Positions 1 to 5,291 of a DNA stretch of 5,591 nucleotides are shown here, piece after piece. The stretch lies in the NCBI GenBank assembly GCA_013298325.1, contig JAAFHJ010000350.1, positions 1 through 5,591 on the forward strand. The letters are read 5' to 3'. Numbering within the stretch: position 1 is the stretch's first letter; the number at the start of each line of letters is the position of its first letter. The position numbers and the translations under genes were made by a program. This stretch comes from Myxococcales bacterium (GTDB lineage: Bacteria > Myxococcota_A > Polyangia > Polyangiales > Polyangiaceae). Under the pieces are notes generated by a model. It did no database searches. It was not told where the DNA came from and worked only from the letters and a program-made list of their open reading frames with translations.

Positions 1-495
1 CTGGGCCAACCCGAAGTCGAGGAGGAACGGATTCCCGCATCGATCGAGCATGATATTCCCAGGCTTGATATCGCGGTGAAGCACGCCTTTTTGGTGAACA
101 AGCTTTAGTACTTCCAGTATTTCGTCGAGGAGCGCCAGCCCCTCTGCAACAGAAAGGGCTCCCGACTCGTTCACTTTCTCGCGCAATGTATGCCCGTCAA
201 CCTCTGCGAATGCCGCAAACGGGCGACCGTCGCTGGAAACGCCGTGGCCAAAAAACGCGGGGACCGCCGGATGACGGAGCTCCTCCACGATACCCACCTC
301 ACGCGCGAAACGGAGCATCGCGTCGGCATCGAGGGCCCATTCCGCCTTCACGACCTTCACGGCGAGCGCTTGTGCATCGCGATGACCGCGAAATACGTCG
401 GCCATCCCCCCCTCGCCGATCCGGGGCCCGAGGGTCACTGGGTGACCGCCTATCAGGCACACAACCGGCAATGACGGGCGCTCGTTTGCAGTCAT
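1..495 (-). CDS. Hanks-type Ser/Thr protein kinase, N-terminal part (runs off left edge)
   Basis: Phosphorylates Ser/Thr on target proteins using ATP; the kinase domain would be cytoplasmic. The visible 165 residues hold the N-lobe and the start of the C-lobe. They show a glycine loop GEGGMADVF (27-35), the ATP-binding Lys47 in AVKVVK, a C-helix Glu at about residue 66, the catalytic loop HRDIKPGN (140-147, Asp142, Asn147) and the metal-binding DFG (160-162). All catalytic residues expected in this part are present, so it should be active. The rest of the C-lobe and any membrane or sensor domain lie outside the window. The ATG at 495 is preceded by GAGGAG (502-507 on this strand) at 6 bases, a good ribosome binding site. 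It follows the two-TM protein gene by 105 bases in the same direction and is probably the last visible gene of the minus-strand operon. The family call is firm; the substrate is unknown. Confidence 0.95.
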   Translation of the reverse strand, partial: MTANERPSLPVVCLIGGHPVTLGPRIGEGGMADVFRGHRDAQALAVKVVKAEWALDADAMLRFAREVGIVEELRHPAVPAFFGHGVSSDGRPFAAFAEVDGHTLREKVNESGALSVAEGLALLDEILEVLKLVHQKGVLHRDIKPGNIMLDRCGNPFLLDFGLAQ

Positions 496-600
496 TTCCG
501 GCTCCTCGTGGGTACGTCTGCCTGGGCCCGCCGCTCCGGCTCGTAGAACGCTCGTGTTGCGGTGGTGTCGAAGTCTCGCATGTCTGGAGCGGGGCGCTGT

Positions 601-1152
601 CTACATCCGCCGTGGGAATCGCGAAGGAGGCCGCGGTCGCGACGATGCGCGACGGACGGCCGCGAGTCGCCAGCCGCAGGTCCGCAAAAAAGCGCGGACC
701 TCCGAAGCCAGCTCGGGCGCCCACGCACTGTCGATTTCGGCCGCCAGCACGACGATCCCCGACTCCGTCGTCGAAACCGCGAGGGTCGCCCCTTGCCGCC
801 CCGCGACGGCGTCCAATTCACGAAGTGCTGTCAAGCGATCGCACGTAACGGCGGCTGTCGGCGACCGGAACGCGACCGAATCTCCGGTCAGAACCACGCG
901 AAGCGTCGGCGTTCGCGAGAATGCCCACACGGCGATCGGCAGCGATGCCGCAAATGCCGCCAGGCCGCAAAGCTCGAGAGGACCCGCGTCGACGAGAGCA
1001 ACGGTCGGGACGACGACGGCGAGGCCGAACCCGAGCCAGCAAAGCGCTGCGCGCGCGGCCCGCTCGAGGCGAAACAGCGTCGGATCGGCGACGAGAGGGA
1101 ACGTCCGCATGCGTACTTTTTGCAGGTGGAGTGGGGGCGCTCCTCGTTTCAT
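601..1152 (-). CDS. Hypothetical protein with two membrane segments
   Basis: I do not recognise a named family. The 183-residue product has a basic N-terminus, then two hydrophobic stretches (about 35-54 and 58-78) separated by a very short loop, forming a membrane hairpin. A soluble C-terminal domain of about 100 residues follows. From about 84 it alternates short hydrophobic strands (LRVVLTGDSVAF, ATLAVSTTESGIVVLAA) and ends in a helix (about 144-160). That pattern recalls bacterial PH-like domains placed after two membrane helices, but the resemblance is by eye only. The ATG at 1152 overlaps the stop of the preceding regulator gene in an ATGA, which supports this start and translational coupling; an internal Met15 is the alternative. 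The last 15 or so residues are Arg/Pro/Ser-rich and look unlike the rest, so a frameshift near the 3' end cannot be excluded. Between a DNA-binding protein and a kinase, it may be a membrane partner of that signalling pathway. Confidence 0.8.
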   Translation of the reverse strand: MKRGAPPLHLQKVRMRTFPLVADPTLFRLERAARAALCWLGFGLAVVVPTVALVDAGPLELCGLAAFAASLPIAVWAFSRTPTLRVVLTGDSVAFRSPTAAVTCDRLTALRELDAVAGRQGATLAVSTTESGIVVLAAEIDSAWAPELASEVRAFLRTCGWRLAAVRRASSRPRPPSRFPRRM

Positions 1153-2027
1153 GCCGTCCCGTTTTTTCGGGCGCGCCGTGCCGCGATCGCATGGGTTGCG
1201 GCGGCGGCTCGGCCCCGGAGTCGATAGATCGTCGAGGGGTGCATGCCCAATCGCTCGCTCCCACGTCTCACGGAGCCTGCGGCGTCTGCGGCTTTCAAAT
1301 AGCGCTCGGCCAGCTCCGCAACCGCCAATGCCTTGCCAACGCGAAAGGGATTTCGCAGGACGTCAGCTGCCGGCGGGTACAGGCAAATCGTCTGCGTCGC
1401 AATCAGGCCGATCGATGCGAGTTCGTTGACGGTGAGCACACCGACGACGAGCGAGGCCGTGCGCTCGTGAGGGCGACGTGTGAGTTCGCGAAGGGCATTG
1501 CGCTGCCCCTCGGTAAGGCTCGCGAGCGCGGGGACGACGATCTTGCGGCCAGGACCGTAGGCGGCGGCGAGAATCGCGGCGCGATCGGGACCGACGAAAA
1601 GGGGCCGTAAGTCCCTTGGAGCAATCGCATCGACCAACGCACGGCGATAGGTGGCCGGCCCAAAAACAGCTACCGGAGCGGTCGCACGCCGCGCCCGCGC
1701 GAGACATCCGGCCAACGCGAGCGATGATTGGGGACGCGCCGGGTTCACGGCGCCAGCGCCAAAGAAACAGGCCCGATCGGCAAGCATCCCGACCCCGCGC
1801 CCCAACGTGAACGGGGTCCCTTCCAGTACCTGGCGTTCGTCCAAACCTTCGTAAATCGTCCACGCTCCGCGAGACCCGGGCGCACGCACGAGCATTGTCG
1901 GCGGGACGGTCGCGCCCTCGGGGAGCGAGAGATCGTCGCTCATCGCGCCGTTGGCAACGACTGGATGCAGCGTCACGGCGCCGTCCCAGTCAAACGCCAG
2001 CGCCCACTCCCACGTTTCGGCGCTCAT
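1149..2027 (-). CDS. Fis-type helix-turn-helix regulator with degenerate sigma-54-activator-like centre
   Basis: Probable DNA-binding regulator of 292 residues. The C-terminus (about 234-272) has the NtrC/Fis type of helix-turn-helix: a helix AVAELAERYLKAADAAGSV followed by RRGSERLGMHPSTIYRLRGR, then an Arg/Lys-rich tail. The middle (about 102-225) follows the order of a sigma-54 activator ATPase by eye: APVAVFGP where a Walker A loop would be, RKIVVPALASLTEGQRNALREL like a Walker B/'LDEI..L....Q..LL..L' segment, then ASLVVGVLTVNELASIG like the sensor strand. The Walker A Gly-Lys-Thr, the Walker B acidic pair and the GAFTGA loop are all missing, so ATP hydrolysis and sigma-54 remodelling are not expected. 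A TLGRG at 74-78 faintly recalls an FHA domain start, though the rest of FHA is not visible. The ATG at 2027 overlaps the pseudokinase stop (ATGA) and has a purine-rich GGTGGGGG just upstream. The helix-turn-helix is fairly sure; the ATPase ancestry is inference. Confidence 0.82.
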   Translation of the reverse strand: MSAETWEWALAFDWDGAVTLHPVVANGAMSDDLSLPEGATVPPTMLVRAPGSRGAWTIYEGLDERQVLEGTPFTLGRGVGMLADRACFFGAGAVNPARPQSSLALAGCLARARRATAPVAVFGPATYRRALVDAIAPRDLRPLFVGPDRAAILAAAYGPGRKIVVPALASLTEGQRNALRELTRRPHERTASLVVGVLTVNELASIGLIATQTICLYPPAADVLRNPFRVGKALAVAELAERYLKAADAAGSVRRGSERLGMHPSTIYRLRGRAAAATHAIAARRARKNGTA

Positions 2028-2731
2028 GCCCCCACCGCCGATTCGTTCCGACGATGCCGGGTCCCTAACGGTGGCGGCTGGTCGCTGGTCGCTGCCGCCA
2101 GGGCGCGGATACTCCGATAAAATTCCGGGAGCGCTTCTGCGGGAGGAGTGCCGCTTGCAAGCGTCGAACCGAGCGTCCGTACCGCAAATAGGCGAGGCGT
2201 TTCAGGCGCATAGATGTCAGCAAGTCGCACCAGCGCCGCTCCGTCCACGGTGGGCGCCGTCAGGGCCCATGGAACACCGAATCGCAGCGCGATCCCTGAC
2301 GGAGTCGTTGCGACGTGCGCTTCGGAGAGGCAACCATGGGCGAGCCCGCGTCGCCAGAAGTTGCCGAGCGCGTCGACAAGTTGAAGAAAGATCCGTTCAC
2401 CGACCGAAGGTCGGTCGTGCCGAACGAGCACCTGGTCGGTCTCCACCACAGATTCCGCCACGTACATGCCCCCATTCGAAAGGGGGCCGCAGGCCGTCAG
2501 CCGCGGTAGCGGTCCACCGATCGCGGAAAGGTGCGTGACATCGGAGAGCGGGAGCGTTTCGCGTCGGCCATTTGCGACGGTCGCGAGGACTTCTGCCGCG
2601 ACGACACGAAGCCACACGTGCGCGCCCGACCTTCCATCAAGCGCCAGGTAGATGGCGCCACACGCGTCGACCAGCAAGCGTCGTAAGAGTCGAAAACGCC
2701 TCGCGATTATCGCCCCGAGTTCAAACGCCAT
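2024..2731 (-). CDS. Protein kinase-like protein, predicted pseudokinase
   Basis: A 235-residue protein that keeps the Hanks kinase layout but has lost the catalytic residues. N-lobe: LLVDACGAIYLA (19-30) stands where LGxGGxGxVYLA is expected and keeps only the third glycine (Gly25). VWLRVV puts Arg42 where the ATP-binding Lys should be. C-lobe: HGCLSEAH (132-139) replaces HRDLKPxN, so the catalytic Asp is Cys, the Lys is Ser and the Asn is His. RFG (150-152) replaces DFG. YAPE (174-177) and a hydrophobic LGSTLASGTPP (187-197) match the APE motif and helix F region. The domain then stops early, so the C-lobe is short. ATP-dependent phosphotransfer is not expected; such proteins usually act as allosteric partners or scaffolds. 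I chose the ATG at 2731 because AAAGGTGG lies 5 bases before it; a GTG at 2740 (three residues longer) has no well-spaced site. Its stop overlaps the next gene start (ATGA). Confidence 0.85.
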   Translation of the reverse strand: MAFELGAIIARRFRLLRRLLVDACGAIYLALDGRSGAHVWLRVVAAEVLATVANGRRETLPLSDVTHLSAIGGPLPRLTACGPLSNGGMYVAESVVETDQVLVRHDRPSVGERIFLQLVDALGNFWRRGLAHGCLSEAHVATTPSGIALRFGVPWALTAPTVDGAALVRLADIYAPETPRLFAVRTLGSTLASGTPPAEALPEFYRSIRALAAATSDQPPPLGTRHRRNESAVGA

Positions 2732-2736
2732 TCGGT

Positions 2737-2744
2737 CCACCTTT
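2737..2744 (-). promoter_or_regulatory. Ribosome binding site deciding the pseudokinase start
   Basis: On the minus strand AAAGGTGG occupies 2744-2737, one mismatch from the AAGGAGG core, and ends 5 bases before the ATG at 2731. The upstream in-frame GTG at 2740 lies inside this motif, so the ATG is the better start. Confidence 0.6.
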
Positions 2745-2802
2745 CGAGCACCGGGGCGTCGCCATCCGGCTGGACGATGTCCTCCGCGTGCCGTGCGGTA
2801 AA

Positions 2803-2808
2803 ATTACA
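2803..2808 (-). promoter_or_regulatory. Possible -10 element in the gap upstream of the pseudokinase operon
   Basis: The 138-base gap between the secreted protein stop (2870) and the pseudokinase start (2731) contains an AT-rich island (about 2798-2820) in otherwise GC-rich DNA. On the minus strand it reads TGTAAT at 2808-2803, five of six matches to TATAAT. I see no convincing -35 hexamer at 16-18 bases. A promoter here would let the pseudokinase operon be transcribed separately from the upstream gene. This is a weak call from base composition and one hexamer. Confidence 0.25.
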
Positions 2809-2869
2809 GAACGTCATTAACGGGCGGCGCGAGGCTTCGCAAGGGCAAACGGACGGTGCGGCGCCGATG

Positions 2870-3823
2870 CTAAAAGCGGACGCCCGCCAGCGCGGCGACC
2901 CGGAACGTAAATGCGCTGCCTTGAAACGGGCGCCCGCCGCCTGCGTCGGCGTCCCCAGGGAGCCGGCGCCCGGCGCCGCCAGGGAAGAGCGCAAACTCCG
3001 GCCGGAGCTCGAGGACGAGGGGACCGTTCGGGGCGTAACCGATGCGCGCTCCCGCGATGATCGCGGCGTGGAAGCCTCGCGACCGATCGTGGCCGACCTC
3101 TCCTCCGGTGCACAGCGCCCCGGTGACCGTCAGCCCCGGCGCCGCGCCGCACATGGCGCCACCAACCGCGACACGCGTCGCGCCGGTCCACGCGGATGGT
3201 GTCCATTGCCCGGTTCCTTCGAACAAGAGCCACTGGCGTCGGTCCGTCCCGGCGTACCGGACGCTCGCAACGAGCGTCGGTGCTGCATGCGGCAGCATCC
3301 CCGGTGCGAGCATCGCCCCAGCAAGAATGGCGTGCGCAGGCGGGCGGGGGAGCGGTAGCGGTGCGGAGGGGGCGGCCGCGCGCGCAGTGACCGGGGCGGC
3401 CGGCGGGGCGTCAAGGGCCATCGCGCAGCTCAAGGCCATCGCCTCAAGAAGGGTCTCGCACGAGCGTTGTCCGTCGATCGACCGCACGACCGCGCGACCG
3501 CTCGGTTCTTCGATGACAAAGATGCCGCTGAATCTCTCTCCGTCACTCGCCCGATCGGGGACGACGAACGCGCGAATTCGCGCAGCCGGACCGCCGATCC
3601 GGCCGTTTTCTCGCAGCAACGCCTCGAAGGCGCGTTCGCTGGGGCACTCCTTCGGCGCGTACAACTCCACAACGACGTCCCCCCGCTTCTCGCGGTCATC
3701 GCTCCGTCCGTCAAGGGAGGTGGGGGACGCTGACCGAGACCGAGCGGGGACGACGTCGACCCCTGCAATGCCGCCCAGCAGCACAGCGGCCAGCAGGGGC
3801 GGCGCCATCGCCACGACATTCAT
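2870..3823 (-). CDS. Secreted hypothetical protein with possible outer-membrane-barrel-like C-terminus
   Basis: Not a named family that I can identify. The 317-residue product begins with a hydrophobic segment (about 6-22, PPLLAAVLLGGIAGV) that may be a signal peptide, though it lacks the usual positive charges before it. Residues about 48-140 form a compact domain with strands (VVVELYAPKEC, IRAFVVPD, FSGIFVIEE) and a Cys-containing helix SCETLLEAMALSCAMALD (121-138). An Ala/Pro-rich linker follows (139-163). The C-terminal part (about 164-317) is Gly/Ala-rich with alternating short strands and ends in Val-Arg-Phe, and a terminal Phe is typical of outer membrane beta-barrels. Similar arrangements (periplasmic domain, linker, barrel-like end) are common among uncharacterised myxobacterial proteins, from general knowledge. 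No clear ribosome binding site precedes the ATG at 3823; the ATG at 3808 is an alternative. It is divergent from the ECF sigma factor gene and may be a target or sensor of it, which is inference. Confidence 0.75.
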   Translation of the reverse strand: MNVVAMAPPLLAAVLLGGIAGVDVVPARSRSASPTSLDGRSDDREKRGDVVVELYAPKECPSERAFEALLRENGRIGGPAARIRAFVVPDRASDGERFSGIFVIEEPSGRAVVRSIDGQRSCETLLEAMALSCAMALDAPPAAPVTARAAAPSAPLPLPRPPAHAILAGAMLAPGMLPHAAPTLVASVRYAGTDRRQWLLFEGTGQWTPSAWTGATRVAVGGAMCGAAPGLTVTGALCTGGEVGHDRSRGFHAAIIAGARIGYAPNGPLVLELRPEFALFPGGAGRRLPGDADAGGGRPFQGSAFTFRVAALAGVRF

Positions 3824-3951
3824 GATGACACATGGTACGCAAAGAGCGGTACGATGGTCGCGGAAATCGTGGAAGCGGACGGAATTTTGTGGGAAGGCGA
3901 ACGGGACGAGAAGGGAATGGGTCGCGTAACGCCGCGCGCCCTTGAATTCCT
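3824..3951. promoter_or_regulatory. Divergent intergenic region with promoters for both gene groups
   Basis: These 128 bases separate the divergent secreted protein gene and ECF sigma factor gene, so at least the plus-strand promoter, and probably both, should lie here. On the plus strand GGAA recurs at 3862, 3871, 3881, 3892 and 3914, spaced close to one or two DNA turns. GGAA is also the core of many ECF -35 elements, but I found no matching -10 such as CGTC at the right distance. A TTGAAT at 3942-3947 sits just before the sigma factor start codon. Exact promoters are not resolved. Confidence 0.45.
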
Positions 3952-4497
3952 GTGTTCACGCCCCTGCTCCCTTCCAGCCACGAACTTTTTGAGCGCTACG
4001 CCGATCAGGTGTGGCGTCAGGTCCACCGTTTCGGCGTGTCCCCGAACGAACGGGACGACGCGTTCCAGGAGGTGTTCGTGATTGCACACATGCAGCGCGC
4101 GCGATTCGACGGTCGTGCGGAGCCCGGCGCCTGGCTTCGCGGGATCACCTTCAACGTTGCGTTGCGGTTCCGAGAGCGCGCCCAACGAGGACGTGAGCTG
4201 CCGACCGAAGACGTGGACCGCGTCGGCCCGACGCCGAACCCGGAGCAGGCCCTCGAGCGGAAGCAGGACGTCCTACGCGTTCGCGAACTCCTCGCCCAAC
4301 TCCCCGACGCACTTCGGGAAGTTTTCGTCCTTTACGAGGTGGAGGAACTCTCCTGCGAGGAGATTGCGACGCTCACGGGGGTTGAAGTCGGGACGGTGTA
4401 TTCGCGCCTGTTTCGTGCCCGCGAACGGTTCGAAGACGTCGTACGAAGGGGCGACGTGGCCGCGCGATGGATGGCCCGTGTGCGGGAGACCCCATGA
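3952..4497 (+). CDS. ECF-type RNA polymerase sigma factor (sigma-70 family)
   Basis: Directs RNA polymerase core to a specific promoter set in the cytoplasm. The 181 residues contain only sigma regions 2 and 4, as in ECF sigma factors, and match their usual length. Region 2 spans about 11-80, with the core-binding stretch DDAFQEVFVIAH (35-46) and WLRGITFNVALRFRER (61-76) for -10 recognition. An acidic linker (about 82-105) follows. Region 4 spans about 107-161: LPDALREVFVLYEVEELS, then the helix-turn-helix EEIATLTGVEVGTVYSRLFRARERF. The start is a GTG at 3952; the in-frame stop TGA at 3943 rules out any earlier start, and the next in-frame GTG (4009) would cut into region 2. No Shine-Dalgarno sequence is visible before it. 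Its stop overlaps the start of the next gene (ATGA), so it is co-translated with a membrane protein, the usual place for an anti-sigma factor. The ECF subgroup is not determined. Confidence 0.95.
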   Translation: MFTPLLPSSHELFERYADQVWRQVHRFGVSPNERDDAFQEVFVIAHMQRARFDGRAEPGAWLRGITFNVALRFRERAQRGRELPTEDVDRVGPTPNPEQALERKQDVLRVRELLAQLPDALREVFVLYEVEELSCEEIATLTGVEVGTVYSRLFRARERFEDVVRRGDVAARWMARVRETP

Positions 4498-5180
4498 ACG
4501 GCCCGCGTCGCTTTTCCGAGGACCCGGAGGTTCGACAGGCCCTTCACGAGGCTGCCGACGTACCTCGGCTCTCCGAAGCGCGGCGCGCCGCGTTCCGGGA
4601 TGCCCTTGCGACGACGTTTCTTGCCGCTCCGTCGCCTCCGGTGCGCGGGCCCGCAAAGGTCCCCTTGCTGGTTGGTGCAAGCGCCGCTGGACTCGGCGTC
4701 CTCGCGCTCGCTGTCGCACTCGTGCGAACGCCGCATGACCACGTCGAACCGCGAATGCCGCCGCCGCGAGATTTGCTTTCGGCCCGCACATCGCCCCCGC
4801 CCGAGGCGTCGCCGCCGTCGACCCCCGCAGTACCGTCGTCAGCCCTCACCGCGGCGCCGCGAGCCGTCACAAACGTCCCCGCGCCCCCGGCCTCGTCGCC
4901 CCCGTCGTCCCCAGAGGACGCGCTAGCGGCCGAGCTCGTCCTTCTCCGCACGGCTCGAGCATTTGCGACCGCCGATCCCGCACGGGCGCAAGGGGCCCTT
5001 GAAGCGCATCGCCAGCGTTTTCCGGCGGGGAAGCTAGCGATGGAGCGCGACGTCCTCCTCGTCGAAGTGCTCTTCCGGCGCGGCGACGTCGCCCGCGCGA
5101 CCGCGCTCCGAAATGACCTACTCCGCGGATCCCCGAGCGGCCCGTTTGCACGGCGACTCGAGCGCGCGTCCGAAAAATAA
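4494..5180 (+). CDS. Single-pass membrane protein in anti-sigma position, with Pro-rich linker and TPR-like C-terminus
   Basis: Probably the membrane partner or regulator of the sigma factor gene it overlaps. The 228-residue product has an N-terminal soluble part (1-55) with an amphipathic, charged helix around residues 10-45, then one membrane segment (about 57-78, VPLLVGASAAGLGVLALAVALV). A Pro/Ser/Ala-rich linker follows (about 84-140). A helical C-terminal domain (about 142-226) includes ELVLLRTARAFATADPARAQ and HRQRFPAGKLAMERDVLLVE, the helix-pair spacing of tetratricopeptide repeats. By topology the N-terminus would face the cytoplasm, where it could bind the sigma factor, and the TPR-like part the periplasm. 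No HxxxCxxC zinc anti-sigma motif is present and the protein has no Cys at all. The ATG at 4494 overlaps the sigma stop and is preceded by GGGAG (4484-4488) at 5 bases; a longer frame from 4467 lacks this support. The anti-sigma role is inference from position. Confidence 0.8.
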   Translation: MNGPRRFSEDPEVRQALHEAADVPRLSEARRAAFRDALATTFLAAPSPPVRGPAKVPLLVGASAAGLGVLALAVALVRTPHDHVEPRMPPPRDLLSARTSPPPEASPPSTPAVPSSALTAAPRAVTNVPAPPASSPPSSPEDALAAELVLLRTARAFATADPARAQGALEAHRQRFPAGKLAMERDVLLVEVLFRRGDVARATALRNDLLRGSPSGPFARRLERASEK

Positions 5181-5199
5181 AACGACCATGTGTCGTTTT
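5179..5199 (+). terminator. Hairpin directly after the membrane protein gene, possible weak terminator
   Basis: A perfect 8-base inverted repeat, AAAACGAC (5179-5186) and GTCGTTTT (5192-5199), flanks a 5-base loop CATGT. It begins within the TAA stop codon of the membrane protein gene. The T-run in the right arm could serve as the U-tract of an intrinsic terminator with a short CGAC/GTCG core; the mirrored A-run would let it act on either strand. The GC core is only 4 pairs, so termination would be partial. Confidence 0.45.
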
Positions 5200-5235
5200 G
5201 CGGAAGGTGAGAGCGGTGAACTCGGAATCCCGACC

Positions 5236-5256
5236 GCCACGGCGCATTGCTGTGGC
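5236..5256 (+). other. Stable RNA hairpin upstream of the lipoprotein gene
   Basis: GCCACGGC (5236-5243) can pair with GCTGTGGC (5249-5256), eight pairs including one G-U, around the 5-base loop GCATT. It is not followed by a U-run, so it is not a standard terminator. It ends 35 bases before the lipoprotein ATG, so it would lie in the leader of that mRNA, or between the genes if they are co-transcribed. Confidence 0.4.
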
Positions 5257-5291
5257 CATCAAAGCGCACCCGGCGCGTCGCGGAGATTCAC

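Noticed and set aside
554..1429. Long plus-strand open frame of 291 codons
   Set aside because: It lies opposite two coupled minus-strand genes, is rich in Arg/Ser/Ala with no domain pattern, and is the usual antisense shadow of GC-rich coding DNA.
2829..2840. GCGA/TCGC hairpin after the secreted protein gene as terminator
   Set aside because: Only four pairs and no U-run on the minus strand after it.
2707..2994. Minus-strand 95-codon frame covering the gap before the pseudokinase
   Set aside because: It overlaps the ends of both neighbours in another frame, has no ribosome binding site and no recognisable pattern. The gap is better read as non-coding.
3042..3929. Plus-strand open frame of 295 codons
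   Set aside because: It is antisense to the secreted protein gene and runs through the divergent promoter region. Low-complexity Arg/Ser/Ala composition and no ribosome site.
3861..3935. Classical ECF autoregulated promoter (GGAAC plus CGTC)
   Set aside because: GGAA cores are present but none has a recognisable -10 element 15-17 bases downstream, so no promoter was placed.
4467..4494. Upstream ATG at 4467 as the start of the membrane protein
   Set aside because: It lies inside the sigma factor gene without a ribosome site, whereas the ATG at 4494 has GGGAG at 5 bases and the ATGA overlap.
4494..4740. Zinc-binding anti-sigma (ZAS) domain
   Set aside because: The N-terminal region has no Cys and no HxxxCxxC motif.
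4544..5269. Minus-strand 241-codon frame
   Set aside because: It is antisense to the membrane protein gene; its Ala/Gly/Arg/Ser runs mirror the Pro-rich linker codons.
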